64,000 nucleotides of DNA from Rhodocollybia butyracea (taxonomy: Eukaryota > Basidiomycota > Agaricomycetes > Agaricales > Omphalotaceae). Shown here in pieces: positions 32,309 to 43,530 of this stretch. The first letter of the stretch is position 1. Every line of letters starts with the position of its first letter. The stretch covers positions 62,001 through 126,000 of the forward strand of contig JADNRY010000137.1 in assembly GCA_015501585.1 (NCBI GenBank). The letters are read 5' to 3'. The notes under the pieces were generated by a model. The model was not told the origin of the DNA, did no database searches, and was given only the letters and a program-made list of their open reading frames with translations. The translations under genes and the position numbers were made by a program.

Positions 32309-33023
32309 GGTTTAGCCCTGGATTAATTAATGCTCGTTGGAATCGAAAGCAGACTGCGGATGTAACTGCCTACTTACTTGCACGAACAAGTACGAACAAG
32401 GACGGTCGAGCGATTCGAATCAGGTCGTGGATTTTCTTGATATCAAGCAGCAAACGTAGATATACTCATGGAGAGGTGATATTTCCGCGTAGAGCTCGGA
32501 AAAGACTGGGTGTGACTGGAGCTGGATGCTGTCATCTTGATGAACAAACACATACACACCACCTGTAGGACTCTCCGCGATGCGATGCACATAGAGACGC
32601 TCAAAGAGTCCAATATTTCTCAAGAAGTGTCAAACTCGGCAGCGGCCGGCAAGGAGGTCGTGGGACTGATGGTCGGCATTCGTACCAACTCTGGTTCAAT
32701 AATATGCTCCCATTCCTTATAAACTACCACTTCGAATTGTTGATCCAAAGACTGTCTTTGATTGAAATTCTGAACTGCTTTTACTGACCGAGGAGGTTGG
32801 ATCGGTCAGAAGCCGAAGTGGAGCTGATTGGAATGCTGAGAAAACAATATCCGATTTGGTAATACTGTGCGCCTGTTTAGATCCTGCCTTCACACATGCA
32901 TGATATGTAAGAAACCTTAAAACGGGGTGTCGAGGGATCCGAGATCACTTTGTTGATTGAAGATATGATATATGGTCTCCACTTTCTATGTTTATCCTGG
33001 GTTGTTGAAGTCGGACGATACCA
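32309..33023. other. intergenic between divergent receptor and aminotransferase genes
   Basis: About 715 bp upstream of both genes. Open frames of up to 96 codons occur on both strands (for example 32278-32568 plus and 32420-32623 minus), but neither has a recognisable domain and they overlap in antisense, so I leave them out. It presumably holds both promoters. Confidence 0.4.
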
Positions 33024-34501
33024 ATGGCGACCACATTGAATCTCACTCAAACTCGCTCACATTTTCCAGCTCTTAGCTCTGGTTACATCTTCGCCGACAA
33101 TGCAGGTGGCTCTCAAATCCCCCGAGAAGTCGTTGACAGGATTTCCGACTACCTTCTGAATACCAATGTTCAGATCAACGTCGACTACTCTATCTCACGT
33201 CAAAGTACTGCTCGTGTTGCTGAAGGGCTGAAAGCAGCAACAGAGCTCTTTAACGCGGCGTCGACTAATCAGGTTGTTCTTGGGGGAAGCTCTACTGCGA
33301 ACATGGACAATCTTGTGAGACGTTTAGAGGGTGATATATCGGAAGGGGATGAATTCATACTTATGGACGGAGAACATGAAGGTCTGTGAATTTTTTTGTG
33401 CGCTGGCTCATTCGTTTGATCGAACTTTCAGCGAATAATGGTACCTGGAAGAAACTCGCAGAAAGAACTGGGGCACTGTTGAAGTACTGGCACCCGACTC
33501 AGGTTATCCCTTCAGTCAACCCCTGTGCTATCGTCCACCAAGTAGATCAGCTTCTTCCGCTTATCAGCGATAGAACTCGCGTTGTTGCATTTTCAGCTTG
33601 CTCGAATATCCTAGGATCGGTCCTACCTATCAAGGAAATCTCCAGAAAGGTGAGGGATGAAGCTAATGCCAAAGGGGCGAAGAAGGTCCAAATCTCTGTT
33701 GATGCCGTGGCGTATGCTCCTCACCGCCTGATCGATGTCCAAGACTGGGACATTGATTTCTGTATGCTTTCATTTTACAAGGCAAGTCTTGGCTCACAGA
33801 CAGAAACCCAAGCCACCATACTTTGGCGTATTGATCGTTCCTAAGACTTCATTTGCTGATTCTCCTTCAGGTCTATGGTCCTCACGCGGCAGCACTTTAT
33901 TGTCGCTCAGTCTCGCGTCAACCAAGCTCGTCCGTCGCTCATGAACTCGTATACGGTACCACAGGAATCGTTCCCTATCTCCTCTCGCTTACTCCATTAA
34001 ACAATCTTCAATCAACTTTCGATGCCATAACCCTCCATGAAGAGTCACTGTTACAAACCCTTTTGGGTTTTCTTACCCACCCCAAACAGCGAAAGAGAGG
34101 TGTAATGATCGTCGGAGATGAAACCTCTGATACGACCAGAGTTCCTACAGTTAGTTTCGTGGTACAGGGCAATGGCACTGGGATAGAAAGCAAGGAGATC
34201 GTGAAGATGGTGAATAGAAGAGGTGGGGTAAGTGTTTCAGCCGGATCTCCTTTCTTCCTTTCGGTCTGATGATATCTGTGCTTTGATGCTATTTTCTCAA
34301 CAGGTTGGGATACGATGGTACAACTATTCATGCTTCACAGCAACCGGTATCCCCCTTCCCGTTGAGAATGGTGTTGCCAGAATATCTTTGGTACACTACA
34401 ACACGGTTGAGGAAGTTCACAAAATCATTGAAATCCTCGAAGACACATTTGCATCATCAGATTCTAACGGGCTCAGTGATTCGGACAGCAGTAGCACCTA
34501 A
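33024..34501 (+). CDS. class V aminotransferase / cysteine desulfurase-like PLP enzyme
   Basis: PLP-dependent enzyme of fold type I, class V, near the CsdA/isopenicillin-N-epimerase-like branch. Residues: IFADNAGGSQIPREVVDRIS at the N-terminus, NQVVLGGSSTANMDNLVRRL, VVAFSACSNILGSVLPIKEI, QISVDAVAYAPHRLIDVQDW (the Asp that contacts PLP) and CMLSFYKVYGPHAAALYCR with the Schiff-base Lys. The C-terminal part has VGIRWYNYSCFTATGIPLP and ARISLVHYNTVEEVHKII. Four exons: the first intron (33381-33431) is GT-AG, the second (33782-33870) has a GC donor (GCAAGT) directly after the active-site Lys codon, and the third (34229-34303) is GT-AG. The frame is intact. Whether it desulfurates cysteine or acts on another amino acid cannot be told. 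Confidence 0.88.
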
Positions 34502-34812
34502 CCTGATGACAATCATATAATACTCGTTGATGTACCTACATATTAAATAGTCAATGTATTCCAGCTTTCATTTTGCGCAAATCTGGTGGCGTTTGATTAT
34601 GAAAATGTGCAGGCAAAGCGTCCAATATATGTACTCGGTTGTTTATTATGTATTTCACAACGATAGTGCTGCAAAATCCCGACTGTGTCGTGGAGAGTTC
34701 ATTCAGAAAACGTCCAGGAACGGTGAGAGTCTTGATAGATAACATTTAGATAAGTATGTTGTCCACGTTCCATTTTAGACTGTAACGATTGGTCTTCCAG
34801 AAATGGATTCAT
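34502..34812. other. 3' flank of the aminotransferase gene
   Basis: AT-rich spacer with no gene seen. Overlapping short ORFs on both strands (34551-34745) are mirror images and carry no signature. Confidence 0.4.
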
Positions 34813-35856
34813 TAATATCCCGACGAGGTATGATTGTTCTGCAAAAAAAAAAAAAAAACACATGTGATTTAAACTGTGACAGACTAGGATCAAAGTCGTT
34901 GCGTTGATATATATATGCTTCAGAGTCAAGGACAGGCATACCGACTCAGGGCAAAGACGAAGCATCGAAATAAATGTAATCTCTACAACGCAATGCTCGA
35001 AGGGAGTATAACTCATCTCAGAATACACAAGAAATCATTCGCTGAGTGGGGGAGAACACCCAAAACTTTGACCGAGTATCAGGAGAGAGCTGTACTTTAC
35101 CATCACCACTCAGTTGTAACACGTAAACGGTGTGTTTTCACTCCTCACCGGCACGGACAGTCGCCCCCTACGGGCAGTTCAGAAAGCTGAAGGAAGGAAG
35201 GACAGTGCGTTGCGGTTTGACCTATCTAGTCCTATTTAATCAGACCAACTACTATCTTTGGCAGGCCTAGTGACTTGATGGTGCCTCCGACCTGTCATGT
35301 CTATGGAAGGACGGAAGGAAGAACGGCATAGTCCAAGTAATATCCCGACGAGGTATGATTGTTCTGCAAAAAAAAAAAAAAAAACACATGTGATTTACAC
35401 GGTGACAGACTAGGATCAAAGTCGTTGCGTTGATATATATGCTACAGAGTTAAGGACGATTCAGGCCAAAAATAAAGCATTGAAATAAATGTAATCTCTA
35501 CAACGCAATGCTCGAAGGGATTATAACTCATCTCAGAATACACAAGAAATCACTCGCTGAGTGGGGGAGAACATTCAAAACTTTGACCGAGTATCAGGAG
35601 AGACGGTTGTACTTTACCATCACCACTCAGTTGTGACGTAAACGGCGTGTTTTCACTCCTCACCGGCACGGACAGTCGCCCCCTACGGACAGTTCAGAAA
35701 GCTGAACAAAGGAAGGACAGTGCGTTGCGGTTTGACCTATCTAGTCCTATTTAATCAGACCAACTACTATCTTTGGCAGACCTAGTGACTTGATGGTGCC
35801 TCCGACCTGTCATGTCTATGGAAGGACGGAAGGAAGAACGGCATAGTCCAAGTGCT
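34813..35856. repeat. tandem duplication, two ~525-bp units
   Basis: Unit 1 spans 34813-35337 and unit 2 35338-35856. Both open with TAATATCCCGACGAGGTATG, then TGATTGTTCTGC and a long A run, and close with GGCATAGTCCAAGT. They differ by scattered substitutions and small indels. The DNA just past unit 2 (GCTGAACGCCGGAGCC) is missing after unit 1. Part of the right end resembles, in inverse orientation, the end of the 792-bp insertion near 8.4 kb. No coding capacity; probably a non-autonomous repeat that duplicated locally. Confidence 0.88.
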
Positions 35857-35992
35857 GAACGCCGGAGCCATTAATCATTTTCTACGTAAAGTGAAAGCCA
35901 CAGCTATATTCGTATCATTAATAATTATGTATGTGAGATTGAAAGGTACTGTTATCTGAGTCGTAATTCGAAAATGAATCGGTAGACGAGAA

Positions 35993-38871
35993 TTACATCC
36001 TGTCCTGCGAGGAACCCTGAATGAATTCCGGAATGTGGTATATTGGCTCCTCTTCCCTCTCGTTGATCCCAGTCTTCGTTGATCTTCTCCCCCGCTCGAC
36101 GCTCTCACCAGGTGATGGTGGCGAAGATGGAGCTTGAAATTCACCGAGAAAGTTAGGCCAAACAGGACGACCATGTAGGTCCGACTGCGGCAAAGCTGCT
36201 GATCCCCATTCTGATTGGTATTCAGAAGGTTCCCAGGGCCGAAAAGCAGCACCGCTCGACGACGCCGAAGCCTGTTGACGTGCAAATACAGACGCATCAT
36301 CCCTCGGATGAGTAGTGGAGCCTGTAGCTCGAGGCAATTGCGAATTAAATAACGGATTCGAATCAAAATCTGTTGCGATGCCAGCCATTGTGTGTCCAGA
36401 TTGTGAGGGCAAGAACGAGGGGGCGATCGGGGTCATCTCTGGGTCAAAAGCTGGAATCCTAGAAGAAAACATCGGAAAGACTTGGCTATCCGGAGAAACT
36501 GATGGGAGATGTATATTATTGATACCTATGGGTGCGGGGGGAGGGTGGCCAAGGCCAAGCCTTGCAAGGGTTTCAGCATTTGGGAGATCGTACACGTCGG
36601 GCGTCTGACGAGCCGGATACCTGTCCGTATACGATGGCTGAGCGTGTTCGTTTCCATAACCATACGATGAGGGACTGGACGTAAACGGAAATCCTACTGC
36701 TCCACCATCAAACTGATGAGACTGCCTTTCTTCGTTGTGTGACCGATAACGACTCCCTTCTTCCATCGCCTGAGAAGAGGCATGGGCATGTGAGGCCCGC
36801 ACCGGGGGCTGTATTGGCCCAAAGGTATCACCAGATGGAACTTGGTCGAGAAGGGGGTGTGAGTATGCAGTCCCATATGCAGATTCCGGTTCATCGTCGT
36901 CATAATGATGATTACGATGATCGTCTGAGGGCCGTGCATGCTTTCGTTGTTCAACCCAGTCAAGGAGCTGGTGTAGTTCGTCGACCTTTTTCTTATGCTT
37001 TAGAAGCTCTGGATCATGACGTCCATCGATCTCATAAAGGACCGTGCCTGAAGATCGTGGATCAACAGGGGCAGGATGATGCGACCCATCTTCATGCAGA
37101 CGGCGCAACATACGAGGCTGAGAGAAAGACGGCTCCTCATAATCATGACGGGGATCGCGATCAGAGCTAAAGGGAATATTGTGACTCGGAGGTCGACTTC
37201 GAGGTTGAAACCCAGTTCCTTGCGATTCATCCATAGAAGAACTCTCAGGCTGGACTACAGTTTCCCGTTCCCTCGAATGAACAAAATGAGGATCTTGTTT
37301 TGCTTTGTTTACCAAGTGGGCAACATATCCTGCCGGCTCCGGAACACTCTGGGCTTCTTCAAATTCTTGAATGTGTTGTTGAACAAAAGGCGACCTAACA
37401 CTGGCTTGACCTCTTAACGTTCCGTTCAACGCATGTTGCAGGGGAGATCTCCGAGTCTATAGATAGAACAGCAGTTAGCCTCGAAACGTCTGAGGATGTT
37501 GAATGAAACCCCTACAGGATCAATGATATCCTGGGGAGCCGAAACTTCAAGCTGTGTACGGATATACTCAGGAATCGGAGGAGACATCTGATTGATTTCG
37601 TGAATGTGGGCACTATCGACAGCGAAGAAACCTACGGCAGCAGCTTGGCTCCTCTCGCGTTGGGCGTGAGCTTGCAAAGGCACTGAAGGATGCCTAAGTC
37701 CGGGAGGGTGGGATGGAGGGGATGTCTGACCACCTCCATGGGCAGCCTGAGTCTAATTGACCAGGAAAGACCATTGATGAATGTCGATTTATCAGGATAG
37801 AACGATTTACTCACTGCAGAGGTGAAATCTTGGGCCAGAGTTGGTCCCGGAGGATGTGAGGAAGACATTGGGTTGCCATCTCCGTATCGTTGGATTGCAG
37901 ACGCATCGTTTCTGCTTCCGGGAGTAAGTAGAGGGTAGGAACTCTGAGCTGCGTGTTCCGAATCACTAGCTGCATTCTGGAGCTCTGGAGAGTTCGTCAA
38001 AGGCATAACCGTAACATCAGAACTCGGCACTCGAGCGACTCCATGAAAAGCCGGTAAACCGTTATGCGTTCCCTGCATTCAGCACTGTCAGCACAAAATA
38101 GAATGATTATCAAGTACAGCTTACGATAATAGCCGTTTTTCGGTTCTGTTGTCGAATGGAAGGCAAGCGACGATGAGAGATAATCGAGCTCTGTGGGCCG
38201 AGTTCACGAGTTAGGAAAGGCCTAGTCACGTCGCGAGGTCGGGGTATAGCATCACTTTCAACCTGTGCGGCGAAAACACTTCGTTCCACACGGTCACTCA
38301 CGCTCATAACACCTCGTTCGCTCTGCTCAGATGCGATGCCGCTTTCTTCAAACCTAGATTCGGGTCCTTGGGAGGGACCAGCAGCGTAACTCTTTATCAC
38401 CTGAGCCACATATTCATTCCCACAATTCTCGCCCCCAATCAGCAGGAGGGTTCTGCGCCCCGGGGTAAGGAAGACGTTCGGGGCGATGATCCTGATTTCT
38501 CCAGGAAGTATTGTCGATGAATGACTAGCAGCAACGAAATCTTCGACGCGCAAAAGGTAATCAAATGAGCCATATGGGAGCATGACATGGCTTCCGATTT
38601 CAACTTGAGCGAGCTGGAGAGTAGGTTGGGGAACTGATTCAGCAGAAAGCGGGAGCGGAATATCAGCTAGAACCTCCGGGACCAAATTTGGGCGAGAAGG
38701 GGAGGTTGGTTGGTTGAGTGTTTCAGCCGGTAGTTCGTCTTCGGTATGAGAATAATTACTCTGCGAGTGAGTTGCATATGAAGTGGTAGAAATAGAATTT
38801 TCTGGCGGGTGCTGAAAAGCTCTATGGCGCCGGAAAAGTTTTGCGATGCGCTTGAAGGGTCTAAATTTCAT
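35993..38871 (-). CDS. large low-complexity protein of unknown function
   Basis: Four exons: 38871 to about 38126, about 38075-37818, about 37753-37520, and about 37450 to the stop at 35993. It starts MKFRPFKRIAKLFRRHRAFQ, a very basic amphipathic-looking N-terminus. About 80 residues on comes the only globular-looking part: GSHVMLPYGSFDYLLRVEDF, then PGEIRIIAPNVFLTPGRRTL and LLIGGENCGNEYVAQVIKSY. The remainder (~650 residues) is Ser/Pro/His/Gln-rich and predicted disordered, with one charged helix-like stretch HDPELLKHKKKVDELHQLLD that may form a short coiled coil. It ends HIPEFIQGSSQDRM. I recognise no family. The intron ends are inferred from GT-AG sites and frame. Confidence 0.7.
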
Positions 38872-39947
38872 GTCAATAGAGGGAAATAAAAATCGTGGAT
38901 ATTTTGTGTAGGTATTCGTTTTGGTCGTAACTGCGAGTTCAAGAGCGTTAGATGGCGTTAGAAAAGTCGTTCAGAGGTTCGAGGTTTAAGGTCCATCGAG
39001 CAAGAAAAATTCACTTAAATATACTTTTCACGCGACGCGGCTAGCCACCGAGATAGAAGTTCCATAATTCCATAACAACCAAAGATCATCGCTTTTGTTC
39101 TTCTGTAGAAGGTCGTAAGGCCCAGAATCGAAGAACGTCCAGGATGCGCTTTTTCGCAGACCCTGGAAGTGATAAAACAAGGGTTCCGGGGATAAAAAAC
39201 AACGCTTGTTGCTTTGTGGGTCCGTAGATCAATCCTTTATTTCCGAAAAATAAAACAATCAAAAAAAACATAAAACCACATGCCAATCAGAAGCAAAAGA
39301 CAAAAAGAAGCACCAGAACGGGTAAGCTCGACAGCCTGGCGAATTACGCGACGATTTCAGCACTATTCCAACTTTCCATTGATGAGCTGATTTAGGAAGA
39401 GGGAATATTGTTTTTCCATCATCCATAGTGCTCGACTTATAATTAACAGCAGGTGTAGTACTGTGTAGTACCAAGATTGAACAGGTCGCCCAGTCCAGGA
39501 GGGAAGGAAGTTAGGCGCTGGGACACTCCAGCGCCCAAAGACCATCGATTGCGTACTGAGTCTGGTCCTTCGAATTCAACCTCATTACCGTTGTGAAGTA
39601 GTGGTAGCAGTGGTAGTGTAACCGACGTGTCCCATTCGGGAACTGCCAGGGCCCAGGTACTTACATGTATCGCGCGAAGTTAAGGTGAAGCAGTTCGAAT
39701 TAAATAATTAGGTACAATAAACCATCAGTACTATCGAGGCTTATTATAAATATTGTTTCCGGCGTTGCAAGCCAAGTGTATATTTAGTATAGAATTTTTG
39801 GCAATGAATAACGTTTCTTCGACGGGATGAGTTCAGTTTTGTCGGAGTGCCTTCAATATTTCGTCGACACTCTGCATGTATTGATTCCAATCCGCTTCGC
39901 TTCACGTGCAGACAGATTAATTTGGGATCACATTTGCACACTGTTGC
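38872..39947. other. intergenic, about 1.1 kb
   Basis: AT-rich with A runs near 39255 and 39190. Minus-strand ORFs of 60-71 codons (39086-39545) overlap in different frames and have hydrophobic starts, but show no family. I call nothing here. It probably contains the promoter of the 38871 gene and the terminator of the 39948 gene. Confidence 0.4.
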
Positions 39948-42900
39948 TTACCTAACATCCATGGCATCCGATGTCTCTTTCGTAGTAGATATCCAAGGTT
40001 GTTGTCCAACGTTTCCTAATCCGAGCGGTAAATCTATACCGAAGCAATAGATGTACAATCTACTTACCACCAACATTCTGTGAGCTGTCGAAGGCTATCT
40101 CTCCACCCAGCGGGTAAAAAGGAACGCTCGTTTCCTGTGATGGATAATTTGAAGGTATCAATGAACTGAACTCATCTTGATGGAAGGGACCACTTTGAAA
40201 GTCCCCACCATGATGATATGATTCTAGAGAGGATGGCAGCTCAAACTCGGATGGTGCGGAGAAAGAGCCAGCTTGCATCTCGAACAGAGATTGTTGAGAA
40301 GAACGCTCTATAAGACTTCGTTCTCTAGCCACGTTATAGGCATCTGTAAGATCACTGATAAAAATGACATTCAAAATGGTATCCCTGGAGGAAACGATCA
40401 ATGGTATATTGATAATATTAGCATATGACACATGCCATAGTCTTCCTGCGAGTTGCACTCTATGTACATGGAAAACTTGTCAAAGTCACTCACGTCGAAT
40501 CATCTAGAAGACATACCGGTGTTCAATACTCGCCAAGAAGTCCATACATTTCACAACGTATCCCATTTCAGTGACAAGATCTAGATTAAGCCTGAGTCGT
40601 TGGCTTTTCCACATACGGATCACGAGTATGGTTGCAGCATTAGCAATGGTGGCCTGGATAGAAAATGATTACTATATTATATGGTCATGATTCAGGTTGT
40701 CTCCCTACCAGCGGCTGTGGACCAAGTAGCGGAGAATCACGTTGACGGTGGGCTTCAATGACTTGAAGAATTCTGAATGAGATGCGAGTGTGCGAATGCG
40801 GAATAATATAACGTACCAAGCACACATGAATGCGCTGTGCTGATGCATACCTCTAGCGAAGCGGGAGATGATATACTAGTGCGATGAGTTTCGATCCGAA
40901 GGAAGTAATACATTAGATAAAGTAGCGTCGATTGGGAAAACAATTTCGCGTCTGAACGTTGTGGGTCCCATTTCACTACATATTAATGCTCGATATGTTA
41001 GTTTTTTGAATAACACAGTGCCAAGGTACCTACGCTCTTCCGTATAGTCTCAAGCCAGTTGCTCAATGCTTTATCGATCTCGATGATAGAGCGCTGTCTT
41101 CGCGCCAAAACATCTTGCTCAGCTTTACGCCAAGAAGCAGATCGACGCACAAAACTCTGAACAAAACAAATAAGAATATGTTCCAAGTTGGACATGACCG
41201 GGAGAGAGGTTACCATTTCATGCTGAAAGTGGTCCAGAATATTGAGTAATTTCAACGTATGCATCCAGTATGAGAGTTTGCAGCGTTCTCCTGCAGGTTG
41301 TTTGAACGCTAGGTCACCAGGTTGCTCCCAGTACTCATCATCACATTCGAAAGGTAGCTCCGTGTCGTAGCTGGATGAGAGTCAGAGTTCAGTCGACAGT
41401 GAAGTAAAAAAGAAACTCACTCATTAGAGGACGCAGCGCGAGGCCGACCGAGATTTAAACTCATGGAGATATCGATGTAGTTCACATACCAAAATACCCG
41501 TTTCCAGAGTTCAGTGGACACCGTGGGGGACCCGGCTTTTTACGATGAGCACCCTTCAAAGATAAAACAAGTCAAGGAATCAACGAAACGACTGTAGATA
41601 TAAAACTACAAACCACATCCTGCAGCATACGCATCCCTATTCCACACAGTACCCATCCAGAATGAGGCAAAGTTGTGGTTTGCATGAACATCATATACAT
41701 CTGCGACCTTATTATCTACCATTCATCGTCACATGAGGAACAGCTTACAACAAGTTTTTGAACCTCTGAAAGGGTTGAGCCTCCAAAAATGACGTTGGTA
41801 CAGGATGGACTTGTTGCATCCACATAAATCCAGCTGAAAGCTGCGATCCGTGCATGAAAACACGAGCTGGAAGAGAAGTTATGAGCCTTTTGGATTTCGT
41901 CGAGCTTGTGACGAATTAAAAGAGCTTACGGTCATTTGAATACCGAGAAGCAAGGGCGCATACAGCCAAAACAGCTTCGCCAAAATGACGATCATAAGTA
42001 TGGAGACCAGCGGCGATAGATTTCTCGAAAGTTGGGCGATGCAAAAGAGGATAGTTGTAATGTACTTTCTCCCACCAAATCCCAGGAGATCGGCGAGCAG
42101 GTCCGGTGGAGGGAAAATAAGGGCTCTAGGTAGGGATCGGGTAGGAATTGCCACTAGTTATGAAAGTCAGAAGCGGTTGATTCTGTTCAAAGTCAAACGT
42201 CACAGACAGGTTGTATTTCCCAGTAAAGAGCCTTTTGAATGCGTCAAAATGAGCTTTATCATTCTTGTTATCGTTGAGGCCGGTTTTTATGGCCTTTATG
42301 AGACTGATTCTAGGATAACCGTTATAACGACCGCGAGAATACGCGACTCGAAATTGTTCCAATCGTTCGGTAAGCTCAGCATCCTCCTCCTCTTCCTCCG
42401 ATGAAGATGGAGGACCATCTTCATCTTGATGAGATTCCTTGGATTCTGAAAAGGGTTTAATGAGCTTCCTTGTCTTTGCATAGATAGCACAGTTACCAGA
42501 TCTAGCTAACTCATCTTCGAGGGTGCGTATGTAGCTTGCCAATTCTTTGAGAATCTTCCTGAGTTCCGTTTCGTCTTTCGGTATAACATAAGGGACGGAG
42601 GACAGAATTGACGTGGTCAAGGCTTGGATATTGGTACTGTTCAACAGTTTGGATTGTCTTTGGATGTGGTAGTAGTGTTGAGTTTGAAAGTGAGGAATAC
42701 GGTTATCGCCAACTTACCCTGCCACTGGCCCTCTTTTCTGATAAACATAGATAAGTCGCGCTTTTCACAGTATCGCAGGGATGAGGTTACCTTTCGCGGT
42801 AATGTATGTCGACACTCAACCTTCGATTACACCTAGTCAAGGATTTTTGTACGGGTAGAAATAGACTTAAAAGTCACCTTCAAAGATATACAGTGAGAGC

Positions 42901-43149
42901 ATGGGCCACCTCTTTTAGTAGAGCTATCGCCTAAAGTTCCATTAACAGCGAGGACTTCCCGACTTCTAAAGAACTTACATCGTACTAGCATAAAGTCAGA
43001 TAATTTTGGGTAACTTGGCTGTTTTGCAACTTACTTTTGCGTTTCTTACACGCGTCACAAGCGTGTTGAAGCCTCCTTTGCTTGACAGCTGTTGGTAAGG
43101 CTGTAGAACGAGAGTCTGAACGCGAAAGATCGTTATCGTTGTCCGACAT
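39948..43149 (-). CDS. Zn2Cys6 fungal-specific transcription factor
   Basis: Nuclear DNA-binding regulator. Exon 1 (43149-43035) ends HACDACKKRK. A 6-nt microexon and the next exon complete the cluster CDACKKRKIRCDSSTKRGGP-CSHC, and a further join adds the sixth Cys in VECRHTLPRK, giving C-x2-C-x6-C-x9-C-x2-C-x6-C. A hydrophilic linker with an acidic patch follows (SSSEEEEEDAELTERLEQFR). The fungal-specific regulatory domain holds the diagnostic YVNYIDISMSLNLGRPRAAS, then CDDEYWEQPGDLAF and LSYWMHTLKLLNILDHFQHE. The last exons end PWISTTKETSDAMDVR with TAA at 39948-39950. About 13 exons with introns of 48-60 nt. Head-to-head with the deubiquitinase 381 bp away. Target genes unknown. Confidence 0.85.
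42979..42984 (-). other. 6-nt microexon in the zinc-cluster coding region
   Basis: Exon 1 ends at 43035 one base into a codon (A). The intron 43034-42985 ends CTAG, then TACGAT, then a new GTAAGTTC donor. The next exon starts at 42930 with GCGATAGC. The join A+TACGAT+GC reads Ile-Arg-Cys and restores the third zinc Cys. Skipping the six bases would remove Ile-Arg but keep the Cys. Confidence 0.75.
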
Positions 43150-43530
43150 GGGCGTTGAAGTAGAGGCTCCAATGCGGTACTCGGCCCGTCTACCGGGTCT
43201 AACATGTAAGCAACAAACGAAGCGCTGGCCGCGTGCACATCATAAATAGTTGCTTCAGACTTGAACTTTTACAACGAGGATCCAAAAGCCAGGTTAAACG
43301 CTTCACATCGGAAATCTCGGATTTCTGGACGAAAAATCGAATAAACTTGTTTTGAAGCTTTCTGTGGTGGAGGTATGTGCCTTTTTTTCTTCGTGGTTGT
43401 CTGAACCTCATCAAAAATCAGGATCCTGATTACTGAACAAAATATCGTATAAGGACCAACTTTCTCAAGGACTTGGTAAGCCAAATCCAAACTACGAGTT
43501 TTGTCATAGTGACCCTCTGTTCCAGTCAAC
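43150..43530. promoter_or_regulatory. shared intergenic promoter of two divergent genes
   Basis: 381 bp between the starts of the Zn2Cys6 regulator (minus) and the deubiquitinase (plus). A 14-bp perfect palindrome ATCAGGATCCTGAT lies at about 43417-43430, a plausible but unproven binding site for a dimeric factor. No clear TATA box. Confidence 0.45.

Noticed and set aside
26155..34501. Dehydrogenase, transporter, receptor and aminotransferase as a biosynthetic gene cluster
   Set aside because: No backbone synthase, shared promoter motif or cluster regulator is present, and adjacency alone is weak evidence.
36739..37170. 143-codon plus-strand ORF
   Set aside because: Antisense of the last exon of the disordered protein gene (35993-38871).
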